Positions 37,471-48,843 of a stretch of DNA of 64,000 nt are shown piece by piece. The stretch spans positions 36,449,501 to 36,513,500 of the forward strand of contig OY821786.1 of NCBI GenBank assembly GCA_963682175.1, read 5' to 3'. This DNA comes from Triglochin maritima (lineage: Eukaryota; Streptophyta; Magnoliopsida; Alismatales; Juncaginaceae). Under the pieces are notes generated by a model. The model made no database searches. It worked only from the letters and a program-made list of their open reading frames with translations, and was not told the origin of the DNA. The translations under genes were made by a program, and so were the position numbers. Each line of letters begins with the position of its first letter. Within the stretch, counting starts at the first letter, position 1.

Positions 37471-38381
37471 TATGTAACCAGGGGCGGATGTAGCCTTGTG
37501 CCGGGTGGGGCACGTGCCCCACCATTAAACAAAAAAGTTTCAAATTTCTTTTTAAATGGAAAAATACACCATTTATGACTAAATTTGACAAGAAGATTTC
37601 AAATACAGATGAAAAATATGTTGTCCCGGGAAGAATGATGTTTCGAGGTAGTAGTCCACAAGTGAAAAATTTGCATCATTTTCGAGTTGAAAGTTTTCTA
37701 AGTGTCTTTGATCTACAATTACAAAAACTTGAAAATCAGTTCAAAAATGTAAGCAAAGAATCACTTGTTTGTATGTCTTGTTTCAATTTCGTTAATCGGT
37801 TTTCTTCTTTTGACAAAAGGAAAAAAAATTTGGTCTGACTTGCTTAATTCTATCCTAATGAATTTTCAAGTGCCCAATTGATGTTATTTGAATATTCACT
37901 TGACAATTTCATTGTTGACATTCGAAATGATGAGATATTTTGGAATGTGAAGAATCTTAATGAGCTTTCCGTGAAACTTGTTAAGACAAACAAGCATGAA
38001 AATTATTCAAATGTCTACTTACTATTGAAGTTGATGTTACTTCTTCTCATTGCAAGGACATGTGTTGAATAAATGTTGAATCATGGGAGATCAAATGTTG
38101 AATGATTATTTAGTTACTTATCTAGAGAAAGATTTATTTTTTGGTATTAACATGGATGATATTATAAATCGGTTCAAAAATATAAAAACTCGTCGAGAAG
38201 AATTGTAATAATTTTAAAATACTATAAGGTTGTAATTGGAATTATTTACAATATTTTACTTCTAATTTTTCATGAAATATTAATATTGTTGGTTTGTATG
38301 TTATTTATTGGTTGTCGATTAGTGCAGTAGTGCGTGGTGTCCTACCATACTTGAATTTCTGGATCCGCCACTGTATGTAAC
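37471..38381 (+). mobile_element. hAT element, 895 bp, with transposase remnant and perfect 8-bp TSD
   Basis: Element 37479-38373, flanked by TATGTAAC at 37471-37478 and 38374-38381. Inverted termini CAGGGGCGGAT / CAGTGGCGGAT. Inside, on +, two broken frames remain: MTKFDKKISNTDEKYVVPG... (37575-37838), and a hAT dimerisation-like C-terminus with NVYLLLKLMLLLLIARTCVE followed by stops and then LFFGINMDDIINRF (about 37860-38205). This matches TTF-type/ZMYM1-like plant hAT transposases. It is an internally deleted, non-autonomous copy. Confidence 0.85.
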
Positions 38382-38874
38382 TTTCGCTTTCCTACTTTGG
38401 CTATTTAATTTATTATCCCTATATTTAATCATGTTTTTCTTTCTTTCATTACTGTAGTTGGGTGATAAAAATGTTTAAAATAGAGATATCGTTGACATGT
38501 TGAGCTGCTTCAAAAATTAGTGGAGCAAGACAATGACATTGGGTAAGATCCTATATTATTGGTAATTATTTGCGGGAATTTTTGCAGAACCTCTAATTTA
38601 TTGGCAATGATTTGTTTACACAATTTAATTAAAGTTCATTAGATTTCCTAAATCTAGCAAACGACGTCGGCCTGACTTTTCAAATGTATGTCTGGCCAAT
38701 TGTGGAAGTTCACAGGTGCACCTAAGAATTTTACAAAAAACACAGGTTGAACGTACCATTTCCGTCTTTGCAAGCATACCCAAGCAAAAAAAAATTAAAA
38801 AATAAATACATGATTGTATCATCATCCTTATTTTGATTAGTCTCCAAGCATTGTAATCTCTAACCAACTCAAAG
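38382..38874 (+). promoter_or_regulatory. Upstream region of the GLR gene
   Basis: About 490 bp between the hAT element and the GLR start codon. AT-rich; presumably promoter and 5' UTR. No defined motif was identified. Confidence 0.4.
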
Positions 38875-40858
38875 ATGGCGAAGCAAAACCATTACCAACT
38901 TCTGATCCTCATCGTTCTTCTCATTCTATCGTCAAACGCAATGTCCACCGACGTCGATGTTGGTGTAGTGCTCGAGCTAGGACTTCCAATGGTACAGAGG
39001 TTGCAAACCAGCATGTCGATTGCCATCGAGGACTACTACGCCCAGCATACTAACAACAATACCTTCATAGCCATTCATTTCCGAGACTCCAACAATAGCA
39101 CCGTTCATGCTGCCATGGAAGGTAAATCATCATAACCAAATAATTAATCAATCGATTTAAATTACTTCAGTTGGTAAATTCATGATCTTGAAATTAAAAA
39201 AAATATTTTTTTCCATAACGTATATACACGAGTGTAGCAAAGCATTTGATGAGTGAGGTGGGAGTGAAGGTGATCATCGGCCCTTTCAGCTCATCGCAAG
39301 CGGTGTTCATATCCGATCTTGGCACCAAACGCCAAGTCCCCATCGTCTCTTTCTCCGCCACAAGTCCTTCCTTGTCCACTTCCTTGGGCTCATACTTTGT
39401 GCGGACGACGATCAACGATTCTTCTCAAGTAACTGCTATCGCCTCTCTGGTGAACAATTTCCAGTGGAGGGAGGTTGTTCTCATTTACGAGGACACCGAG
39501 TACGGATCCGGATTCGTCCCTTATCTAGTTGACGTCCTTCAAGAGGTTGCAAGCGCTCGCGTCTCTTACCGATATGCGATTCCTATATCGACCACTAGCA
39601 ATACGATGAAGGAGCGATTGAGAGAGTTGATGAGCATGCGAACACGGGTATTTGTAGTGCACATGACACCGCCTCTTGGGAGCAAATTGTTCTTAATTGC
39701 CAAAAAGTTAGGCATGATAGGGGATGGCTATTTTTGGATCATGACCGATGGTCTCACAAATGTGTTCAATGAATTAAACTTCATGGTGAGGACTAGAATG
39801 GGTGGCGTTCTGGGTGTGAGAGCTCACATGCCTTATTCGATAGACTTTTCAAGGAGATGGAGGGAGAAGATTATACTTCAAAATCAAAATTCAATACTCG
39901 ATCCAACGGCTTACGACTTGTGGGCTTATGACACTGTCTGGACGTTGGCGGCTGCGGTCGAAAAGTTTTGGATCTCCGACCGACGGTTGAAGGTCAATAC
40001 CAGCTCCATTAATGCTTCTCTAGTTGGTCGTGACCTACTTCTTGCTATTCGAGAAACTAAATTCGTAGGCCTAAGTGGGAACTTCAGCTTGGTCGACGGG
40101 CAATTGGAGCCACCGCCGTTCGAGTTGGTCAACGTCGCTGGCGGACGATTGAAATCGATTGGGTATTGGACACCAACACATGGAATTTCACGATATTATG
40201 ATTCCGAAAGTAAACTAAATGACACCGAATGGCCGGTCAAGCTGAGGAACCAACCTAGGGGTTGGGAATGGCCGACCAACCGTAAGAAGCTGAGGATCGG
40301 AGTTCCAACATTCGACGGATTTAAGGAACTCACAGACAAAAGGACTGGATTGTGTGTCAAGGTGTTCGAGGAGGCCCTCAAAGAGCTACCTTACGACGTT
40401 CCTCACGAATACATATCGTATGATCCCAATGCTTCCTACGATAAACTCATCAAAGAAGTCTACTTGAAGGTGAACTAAGTACTCTTCATTTTCATTTGCA
40501 ATTTATAACTTTTGGAGAGCTACACCAAAATTCACATGAATCTTATGCTTTTTTTTACTATAAATAGTTTTGTTTGTATAATACCGTTAGTATTTACCAA
40601 CTAGCTAGGGTTTGTTCAATTGGTAGATTTTGATCTTAGATTAGCTGGACCCAGGAATCGAATCCCAGGATATTGTGAGTTACAAGTTGGAATATAATTT
40701 GAAAATACCGTTTAAATCTTCTCAAAATTTAAATATTAGAACTTGGTCAAGTTTGTTGATTGATTAATGTTTCTTGTAATCCATGAATTGGCAATGAAAA
40801 TGACCTTCAAAACTATTTCAATGGAAAGTGAAAGGATGCTGATCTAATCAATCTCTTA

Positions 40859-40901
<43 letters not shown>

Positions 40902-43900
40902 ATTTTTTCTGCAAAATAATAAGTTAAAAAGAAAAAAAATGGAAAAATATACACGTGAGAAACTTAATTGACAAAGTATGCACATTGAAAACGACACATT
41001 TCATTAAGTAAAAACGGCACTGTAGATGTCGTTTTACCCTTAATGAAAATGGTATCACTAATGCCATTTTCACTTGGGCAAAATTTTTCTTGGTTTCGAG
41101 ATGTCATTTTCATCTAAGACGTGTTGGTTCGCAACGTGTCGTTCGGGGGTCTTGCTGTAATCTTTAAATTGTTTGATCTGGAAATTTTTTAATCAAAAAT
41201 TACTTACATAAAACTCGTTGTAATCCAACCTGTTACCACAATAATTCAAATTTATAACCCCACGTTACTTATCAAAAATTGGTTCGAAATTTTTGACGAG
41301 GGTTACGTTACTTATCAAAAATTTATAACCCCACATTACTAACAAAAATTGGATTATATTTGAGAAACTAAATTGACGAGGGTTACGTTACTTCTCACCG
41401 GGGAGCGAGACCCCCGACCGATCTGTTGCGAACCAACACCTCTTAGATGAAAACGACATCTCGAAACCAAGAAAAATTTTGCCCAAGTGAAAACGGCATC
41501 AGTGATACCGTTTTCATTAAGGGTAAAAACAACATCTACAATGCCGTTTTTACTTAATGAAAACGGCACCACATGTGCCGTTTTCAAGGTGCATACTTTG
41601 CCAATTAAGTTTCTCACGTGCATATTTTTTCAATTTTTTTCTTTTTAACTTATTATTTTGAATTTTTTTCCTATATATAACACATCTAGTTTCAATAATC
41701 TTCTATTTAGGGGTGTTTGTGCACAAAAAATCGTCAGAAAATGAATTCTGTGGTTAAAGGAAAATCAACGGAAAACAAAGAAAACTAGTTTCCTTTGATC
41801 AAGATTACATTGTTTGTGCAAGCCACTAAAATCCATTGAAAAACTTAAAAAAACGAATTAATTAACTATTATTTACGGAAAATCGATATTATTTGTAAAT
41901 GTTGTATATATAAATGTATAATTTTATTGTGAAGAATATGTTGTACATTAAAATTTAAATAGACATTGCACATTTTGGTTTAATCTGACTCTAAAAGGCG
42001 ATGCATGAATTATAATACATATACACTTTTAAACAATACACTAAATTAAAATTTGAATAATATTTTATTTTAACAAGACGATACGAAGTTCAAGATGTAT
42101 TCTTATGGTTAATCATTATTATCTAATTTTATGGTATGTATAACTTTGTAACATAGATATTGTCATTGTTTTTTTAAAGATAATCATATTATTTAAATTT
42201 TTAAAATGATTTACATGTTTTGTAGTTAAACTTTTATGTAATAAAAATAAATATTAAATAAGTTTGATAGACATGTATATTTTTTACAACTTTGTTGCAC
42301 TTTCCAATGATTTTCTGTATGGAGTATGAGAAAGTGGGATATACATACTTATGCTATGCAACTATATGGTCACACCTAAAATTTTCATAACCTAGCTATT
42401 ATCATCAGCTAAAAGTTGTTCAATATTGAATTATGAGACACTTATTTGTCCGAAAGGGTCATCAATAGTTCCATGTTTTAATGGCATCAGTATTCCCCTG
42501 ATCTAATTTAATTTAACCATCCAGTCCGACCATGTTTTCAAAAATAATTTTTGTAATTCACTCTATGAAATTGGTTACTAATTATGCATTAACAGAATTT
42601 CGACGCTGTGGTCGGAGATATGACCATATCATGGGACCGGGCAAAGATGGTAGACTTCACAACACCCTACACCGAGACTGGCTTTGTTATGGTGGTACCA
42701 ATCAAGCGAGACTCGGACAAGTTATGGGTGTTCTTAGAACCCATGACAAGTGGTTTGTGGCTTGTAAGCGGAGCTTTCTTCATCTTTACTGGTGTTTGTG
42801 TATGGCTGATCGAACATAACGGAAACGAGGCCTTTCAAGGAACACTCTCCCAGCAGCTCGGAGCAACGTTTTATTTCATTTTCTCCACCATAGTTTTTTC
42901 CCATCGTCAGTAACATTTTTTTGTTATTCCATATTATCACATTAACAGTTATTTCCATGCAATCCCATAATTATTTCGGTACAAAATAAGAGATGTTAGA
43001 ATTATTTTGTAATTTTTAAAATAGACAAAGTACAACTCATTTTTATTCAATTCTTTTAAATTTAGCTTTCAGACCATTTTCATTACAGTTACACATATTC
43101 TATCTTCATGTAGTAATTAATTTAAGTAGTACCTTCCCATCACTGAACATTTTTGGACCAATTTTTGATATAACATCTTCAAAGAAAAAGAAGGCCAATG
43201 GATTATGGATCCTCTAGTCTTGCTTCACTAGAAGGCAATTTTAGAACTTGGTTAATTTGAACATATATTATTTTTCTCAAGTCAGCAATAATACCCATTG
43301 ACATGAAAGATGATTGGAAAATTGTTTTTTTGTGATATATATTAGATGAACGCGCGTCAAGGCATTCAATCAAATTGAAAGGTTCATTTTGTATGTGTAA
43401 AATATTAAAAAAAATGGAGGGTGTTTTGATATTGGAAAAGTTATAAGGCATTTCTGGTATTTATTTAGAGCATTTATTTGATCATCCATCCCTATGAAAG
43501 GCATGCATTACAGTGACTAACCTTGAGGATTATGTGATTTGTTGCAGAGGAAAGGGTGACAAAAAATCTATCAAGAGTTGTCCTGATAATGTGGGTCTTT
43601 GTGATCCTTATTTTGACCTCAAGTTACACTGCGAGCCTTTCGTCGATGCTTACGACGAAGCAACTACAACAAAGCATGATCACAAATGTTAACTCTCTTA
43701 TACACAATGAAGAGAGTGTTGGGCACATGAGCGAGTCCTTCATCAAGCCTCTACTCATCAACCTCGGTTTTAATGACTCCAAACTCAAACCATATTCATC
43801 ACCAAAGCAGTATCATGAGGCGTTATCAAATGGAAGTGTTTCCGCGATATTCGACGAGATTCCCTACATCAAAGTTTTCCTTTCCAAGTATCCCTCACAG

Positions 43901-44538
43901 TATGTGGTGGTCGGGGAAGCATACAAGAGCAACGGGTTCGGCTTTGTGAGTACTTTCTAGCTCCTTCTATCTTGAATCGTTCAGACCGAAAATTGACGTA
44001 GAATTCTAATAATATAGTGTTTTGCATCAATACCCTCTAATCTATTAACGTGAGAACGCCATCACCAGGCATATATACCGTCCATTCTCATCATTCATGC
44101 CCTTGTCCTTTGATGTTAGTTAATTAAAAATCTAGGTATATATGTTAGGTTTAACAAGTAAATGACATTTCTACCGTTGAACACATTAGTTATATACAAG
44201 TAGTGCTACCAATGATTGTAATTAATGTAATTCCGTTTCGACTTTAGGTTCTGCCAAGAGGTTCCCCTATGTTGCCAGACCTCTCAAGAGCTATCCTAAG
44301 AGTCAAGGAGAGCGATACAATGACAAAATTAGAGAAAAACGTATATGGAGACGAGTTATTTGGGCCTTTAACGTCTTTACAAGAGGAAGACACAAGTGAT
44401 GCGATCAGCCTAACCTTGGAACGTTTCAGGGGTCTTTTCCTCATCACTTTGGTTACCTCTGCTTGTGCTCTATTACTACATCTTGTGATTGTTCTTTTGA
44501 GAAATATTAATTTTTGGGTGCGATATTTATATTATTAG
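38875..44538 (+). CDS. Glutamate receptor-like channel (plant GLR, clade 2-like)
   Basis: Ligand-gated cation channel of plant membranes, activated in family members by amino acids and involved in calcium signalling. Exons 38875-39121, 39238-40469, 42596-42905, 43548-43945 and 44248-44538: 2478 nt, 825 residues, all junctions in frame. Seen: signal peptide (LLILIVLLILSS); amino-terminal LIVBP-like domain (VIIGPFSSSQA, RTTINDSSQ); ligand-binding lobe S1 from about residue 432 (KKLRIGVPTFDGF) to VDFTTPYTETGF with the conserved Arg in SWDRAKMVDF; TM1 (LWLVSGAFFIFTGVCVWLI); pore loop FQGTLSQQLGATFYF; TM3 with SSYTASLSSML; S2; TM4 in exon 5. The exon 3 donor was chosen as CATC|GTCAGT, giving SHQERV, which keeps the family length. 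The C-terminal tail after TM4 is very short (LLRNINFWVRYLYY). Intron 2 (2126 bp) holds a foldback element. An antisense copia LTR begins about 40 bp after the stop. Confidence 0.88.
40863..40899. repeat. (TA)n microsatellite next to the foldback element
   Basis: Pure TA repeat in GLR intron 2, abutting the left terminus of the element at 40900. It may include the target duplication. Confidence 0.9.
40900..41671. mobile_element. Foldback (long-TIR, MULE-like) MITE in GLR intron 2
   Basis: Two arms of about 255 bp (40900 to about 41155 and about 41405 to 41671) are imperfect inverted copies. For example, ACGTGAGAAACTTAATTG on the left matches CAATTAAGTTTCTCACGTG on the right, and GGGCAAAATTTTTCTTGG matches its reverse complement. 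The termini are GGATTTTTTC/GGAAAAAAA, with TA-rich flanks TATATATAT and TATATATAA (8 of 9). The loop (41156-41404) has short direct repeats of TTTATAACCCCAC. The arms also contain smaller palindromes (see findings). No protein. Confidence 0.85.
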
Positions 44539-44577
44539 ACCTTATGTTTATGACATTGAGACGTGATTTATATAGAC

Positions 44578-45072
44578 TGTTACATAGTCGTTGTAATCAA
44601 ATATACAAGTTGCCTTATTTGTGAGATTCATTCCATTGATTTGTGGTTGCCTTTCCTGGAGGAATTGTTGGTGTGTGGATGGCGTTGAGATAGACCGTTG
44701 AGAGTCTGAGCCGGTTTTGGTGTGTATGCAGGCCCGGCCCAATAGCAGGAGCAGGGTGAGCTCCTGCTCTGGGCCTCATTTCGGGCCTCATTTTAAGGGG
44801 GCCTCAATTTTTTTTATTTATGTACATAGGCTTATTGGGGTTGCAAAGAAAATTAGTGTTAACACATAAATAACACATAAACATTGATAAATTTGTCTCA
44901 AATATTGCTAAGAGGACAATTTTTTTTATTAATATTGCATTAAGTTAGTGAAATTTTTATTATTTAAACTAGGAGGATAAAAAAATTCAAATTTAGGAGT
45001 CTCGTTGTTGATTTTCGCACAGGGTCTCAAAAATTTTCGAGACAGCCCTGTGTGTATGTATGTATTTCAACA
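44578..45072 (-). mobile_element. 3' LTR of a degenerate Ty1/copia element, split by a hAT MITE
   Basis: On minus the LTR begins TGTTGAAATACATAC at 45072, directly after a polypurine-like TTGAGGGGTG, and ends CTATGTAACA at 44578, giving TGTT/AACA termini. Without the inserted MITE and one TSD copy it is about 165 bp, short but normal for some copia groups. Its left edge is 40 bp from the GLR stop codon, so it probably lies in the GLR 3' UTR in antisense. Confidence 0.7.
44721..45058. mobile_element. hAT-type MITE, 322 bp, perfect 8-bp TSD, inside the copia LTR
   Basis: Element 44729-45050, flanked by TGTGTATG at 44721-44728 and 45051-45058. Termini CAGGCCCGGCCC and (reverse complement) CAGGGCTGTCTCG. 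Removing it and one TSD rejoins the copia LTR sequence. Noncoding. Confidence 0.88.
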
Positions 45073-47196
45073 CACCCCTCAAGTTGAGCTCGGAACATGT
45101 TGAACGATCCCAACTTGTGGAGAATACTTTGAAATTGTTTTTGGTCCAAGGCCTTAGTGAAGATATCTGCAAGTTGGTCTCTGCTTTGGACGTAAGGAAC
45201 TTCGATCTCCCTAGCTTGGATTTTCTCTGATGAAGTGGCAATCAACTTCGATGTGCTTGGTACGTTCGTGGAAGACCGGGTTGGAGGCTATGTGGCGGGC
45301 CACATGATTATCACAAAACACAAGCATGGGCATTTCGCATGGTATCTTTAATTCTCTGAGGAGTTGTTTAAGCCAGATTAATTCACTGGTGTTGGAGGCC
45401 ATTGCCTTATTCTGCTTCAGCGTTGGATTTTGCCACGACATTTTGGTTTTTGCTATTCCAAGTGACGAGATTTCCGTAAACGAATGTACAAAAAGTAGTT
45501 GTTGATTTTCGATCGTGATTGTCGGTCCAGTCTGCATAAGAGTAGTCAATTATAGAATTAGAATTATTATTTTTCATCTGTATGCCATGACGTGGGGTTT
45601 TCTTTAAGTATCTAAGGATTCTATCTACAATGTCTAGGTGATGTGTGTGTGGTGCATGCGTGACTTGACTTATAATACTAACTACATATGTTATGTCAGC
45701 TCCAGTCAGAGTGAGGTAAATGAGCTTTCCTACTAGCCTTTGAAATTGTCCTACGTCTTGTAGGGGTTCCCATAGTGGGGTTCACCTTGTGATTTATCTC
45801 GATAGGGGTGTTAGCAGGTTTAGATCTTAATTTCCCTGTTTCTTGTAGGAGGTCTAGAATGTATTTTCGTTGTGATAAAATATTCCCTTTTTTGAACGAG
45901 CAATTTCAATACCCAAAAAATATTTCAGGAACCCTAAATGTTTGATATCAAATTTAGATTTTAGATATGATTTAACATGATCAATTTCCCTATCATTGTT
46001 TCCAGTGATTATGATATCGTCAACATAAATTAATATGACAATGGTGGTGTTGTGGTCGTGTTTGGTGAACATAGAAGCATCATCGGAACATTTTGAAAAA
46101 CCATATAATAAAAGAGAGTGACTTAGTTTGGCATACCATGCGTGGGGAGACTATTTCAATCCGTAAATTGATTTGTGGAGTTTGCAAACTTGATTGTTCG
46201 TCGAGTTGTACCCCATGGGTGGAGTCATGTAGACTTCTTCCTCCAGATCTCCTTGGAGAAAAGCATTGCGTACATCCATATGAAATAAGTTCCAATCCTG
46301 ATTGACAACAATAAAGAGAAGGACACAAACCATGTTCATCTTTGCAATGAGAGCAAAGGTTTCCTGATAGTCTAAGCTATAAGTTTGGGTGTATCCTTTA
46401 GCCATAAGACGAGTTTTATATCTTTCAATTGTTCCATCACTATTGTACTTAACTTTGTAGATCTATTTACATCCTACAAGTTTAATTCTTGGTTGGAAAG
46501 GGAGACGAGTCCAAGTTTTATTTGTTACTAATGCACTTAATTCATCTTTCATGGCTTGATCCCATTCGGGATGAGTTAAATCTTCAGGGTAGGAGTTGGG
46601 TTCTTTATGTTCATCAATTTTGGTTAGGAAGGCATAATGGTTAGGTTTTATGTGATTAGAGGACATGCAATTCTGTATAGGGTAGGTTACATTGTATGAA
46701 ATGAAATCTTGGAATCTGGGCGGAAGCCGAGTTTGTCTAGTTGACCTCCTTCTTGTGGTCTCCTCTTCTTTATCACTTACCTGTTGTCCTGGATTTACCT
46801 CTAGGTGATTGTCTCATTCTTCCCCACCATTTTGAGTGTTGGTTTCCTCAAGAGTTTGAGGTATTTCTTCGAAGTCATCATCCACTGGGAGTGGGATCCC
46901 AGATTCAGTAGAGTTGTCTAAGGTTTCCTTGTTGACCTTAAAGTATGACTCACCTTCAAAGAAAGAAACATCCCGAGAAACATACAATTTACAATTATGA
47001 GGATCATAACACTTGTATCCTCTTTTTTGAAACAAATATCCTAAAAAACAGTTTTAACAGAATTGCAATCAAATTTGTCAGTTTTTTCTTATTAACAAAA
47101 CATGTACAACCAAAAGTCTTAAGATGATCAATATTCATTTTCCTGTTATTTAAGATTTCTAACGGTTGTTTATTTTGAGTTGTGGGAGTAGGAATG
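45027..47196 (-). pseudogene. Degenerate Ty1/copia pol polyprotein (integrase end to RNase H)
   Basis: Read on minus, conserved pieces occur in the right order but in changing frames. They are the integrase C-terminal motif NIDHLKTFGCTCFV (about 47120), reverse transcriptase entry MAKGYTQTYSLDYQETFA (46405), the RT catalytic block LIYVDDIIITGNND (about 46020), and RNase H pieces NTSELIWLKQLLRELKIP, FCDNHVARHIASNPVFHERT and LADIFTKALDQKQF (45245-45130). Gag, protease and most of the integrase core are absent because homology stops at the LTR fragment at 47197. Stops and frameshifts show it is dead. Confidence 0.85.
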
Positions 47197-48843
47197 AAAG
47201 GAATGTGTTCTAAAATTTTACTTTTATATGTCAATTATTATGAATTGGATGTGCAAACATTTTGTTCCTTAATTATTGTATTCGTCTTTTGGAAGTGTTA
47301 AGGAAGATGCTCTTGGTCCTTAACCGTAGAGCTCTAAAAGATAATGATTTACATAAATCAAAAGTTATTCACAATCATGGTAATTGACACAGAACATTAA
47401 TTACCGAGATAAAATTGGCGTGTTGATCATCGATTATTGTAGCTCTACAAATATTTGGCGACACGAGTATATAAAAGAGGAAAATGATTACTTTTATATA
47501 TTGAATAGAACTAACAAGTGAAACATTATAGATTTGTGTTATGTGTCATTAATGTTTTCACTGTGTCTTGAATCCTAAGATACGAGACTTACGTCTTTTC
47601 ACATGTGTTCAATTTGATTATTGTCAAAAGCTATCAATGAGAATAGTGATAAATGCAATAATTGGTTGAGCCCAACTTGTGTTGGGAAAGATAGTTAGTC
47701 AAAAGATTATCATTGCCCCTCTAAATTTGAGTGATTATATTGCATGACCCATTGATAAAGCAAAATTATAATATGCACAATGTGACTGTAGTTAAGTTAC
47801 ATATTTATAATTGGCTTAAGAGATCAAGAAATAAATATAGAATACAAATGTGACACATTTCTACTTCGTATATATTCTCAATATCGTGAGGCAAGGGATA
47901 GATACAAGTGATGTCCTTACATCACTATATTGATCGTGTTTAGTTCAAGTGAACAAGACGTTTATGCTAATTGGGTAACTATAATGTGTAGCTAGATACC
48001 ATTTATAGTTTATGATATTAAGTGTTTAATGTCATTGTCAATCTAGCTTAGATTCTCCTATAGGTCACACCACAAAATTGGAAAACAAGAAGCTTGATTT
48101 TGTGTTCATATGATGTATCTGGTTTTGTGTGAAATGAGATACATCTGGTGAATCAACAAAATCGATGTGTCATGAAAATTGGCATAAATAGAATCATGGA
48201 TAAATTCATATGAGATGTATGTATTATGAGGTGTAATGATTAGACATCACATAAGATAATATAATACATGATATATGAATTTGCTGAAAACCCCAATGAT
48301 CAAATTTTGTTGGAAGTAAATCCAAAATTTGACAAAGGCAAATCAGGGTCAAACGGTAGATTGTTTTGAGTTCGGTCGACCGGGTTCTTCGGAATGGTCA
48401 ACCAGATAAGGATCAGATACGTGGGTGGTTGACCAAAATTTATCAGGATGTGTCTTGATAATAAGTTCAGTCGATCAAAAATCTCCAGGAATATCTTGGT
48501 GATATAACTGCCGACCGGTTTAGGGACACGGTTGACCGAAATGTACCAGGAGAAATTTTGGTAAATAAACGGTCGACCGGAGTGAGATGTGGTTCACCCA
48601 ATATTTTCCAGGGACTTTTTCTCATGAATATTCGGTCGCCCGTCTAGCGCACGGTCCGACCAAACTTATAAAGTCTTAACTGTTCAGTCGTTCGATTGGT
48701 GATTTCGGTCGACGGTTAGGCACGATTCTGCCAGAATTATTAAGAGAATAATGTTGATCATGAGCTGTATTTATTCCAATTATGGTCAAATATTTTTTAG
48801 GATGATTATTTGTCAATTAGTGATTGGTTTAAGGAGAGAACGT
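47197..48843 (+). mobile_element. LTR-like repeat, family 2, copy E (truncated)
   Basis: Aligns with copy D (21551-23415) from the initial TGTGTTCTAAAA through AGTCAAAAGATTATCATTG, GAGGCAAGGGA and the palindrome array to GAGAGAAC, where D continues into its TATA-like box and E stops. Left neighbour is the copia integrase, right neighbour is the Ulp1-like exon of the CACTA element. The termini are therefore breakpoints rather than a clean solo LTR. Confidence 0.6.
48345..48730. repeat. CGGTCGACCG palindrome array, copy E (decayed)
   Basis: Two perfect palindromes (near 48373 and 48570) and several decayed ones, for example TGGTCAACC, GGTTGACC and CGGTTGACCG, mostly consistent with C-to-T or G-to-A changes at the central CpG. 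Confidence 0.8.

Noticed and set aside
41690..42590. Another MITE starting TAGGGGTGTTTGTGC in GLR intron 2
   Set aside because: Only the left end resembles a hAT terminus; no matching right end or TSD was found.
42901..42910. GLR exon 3 donor at CGTCA|GTAACA
   Set aside because: With acceptor GCAGAG it also keeps frame but adds one residue (SHRQERV). CATC|GTCAGT with GCAG|AGG keeps the family length, so it is preferred.
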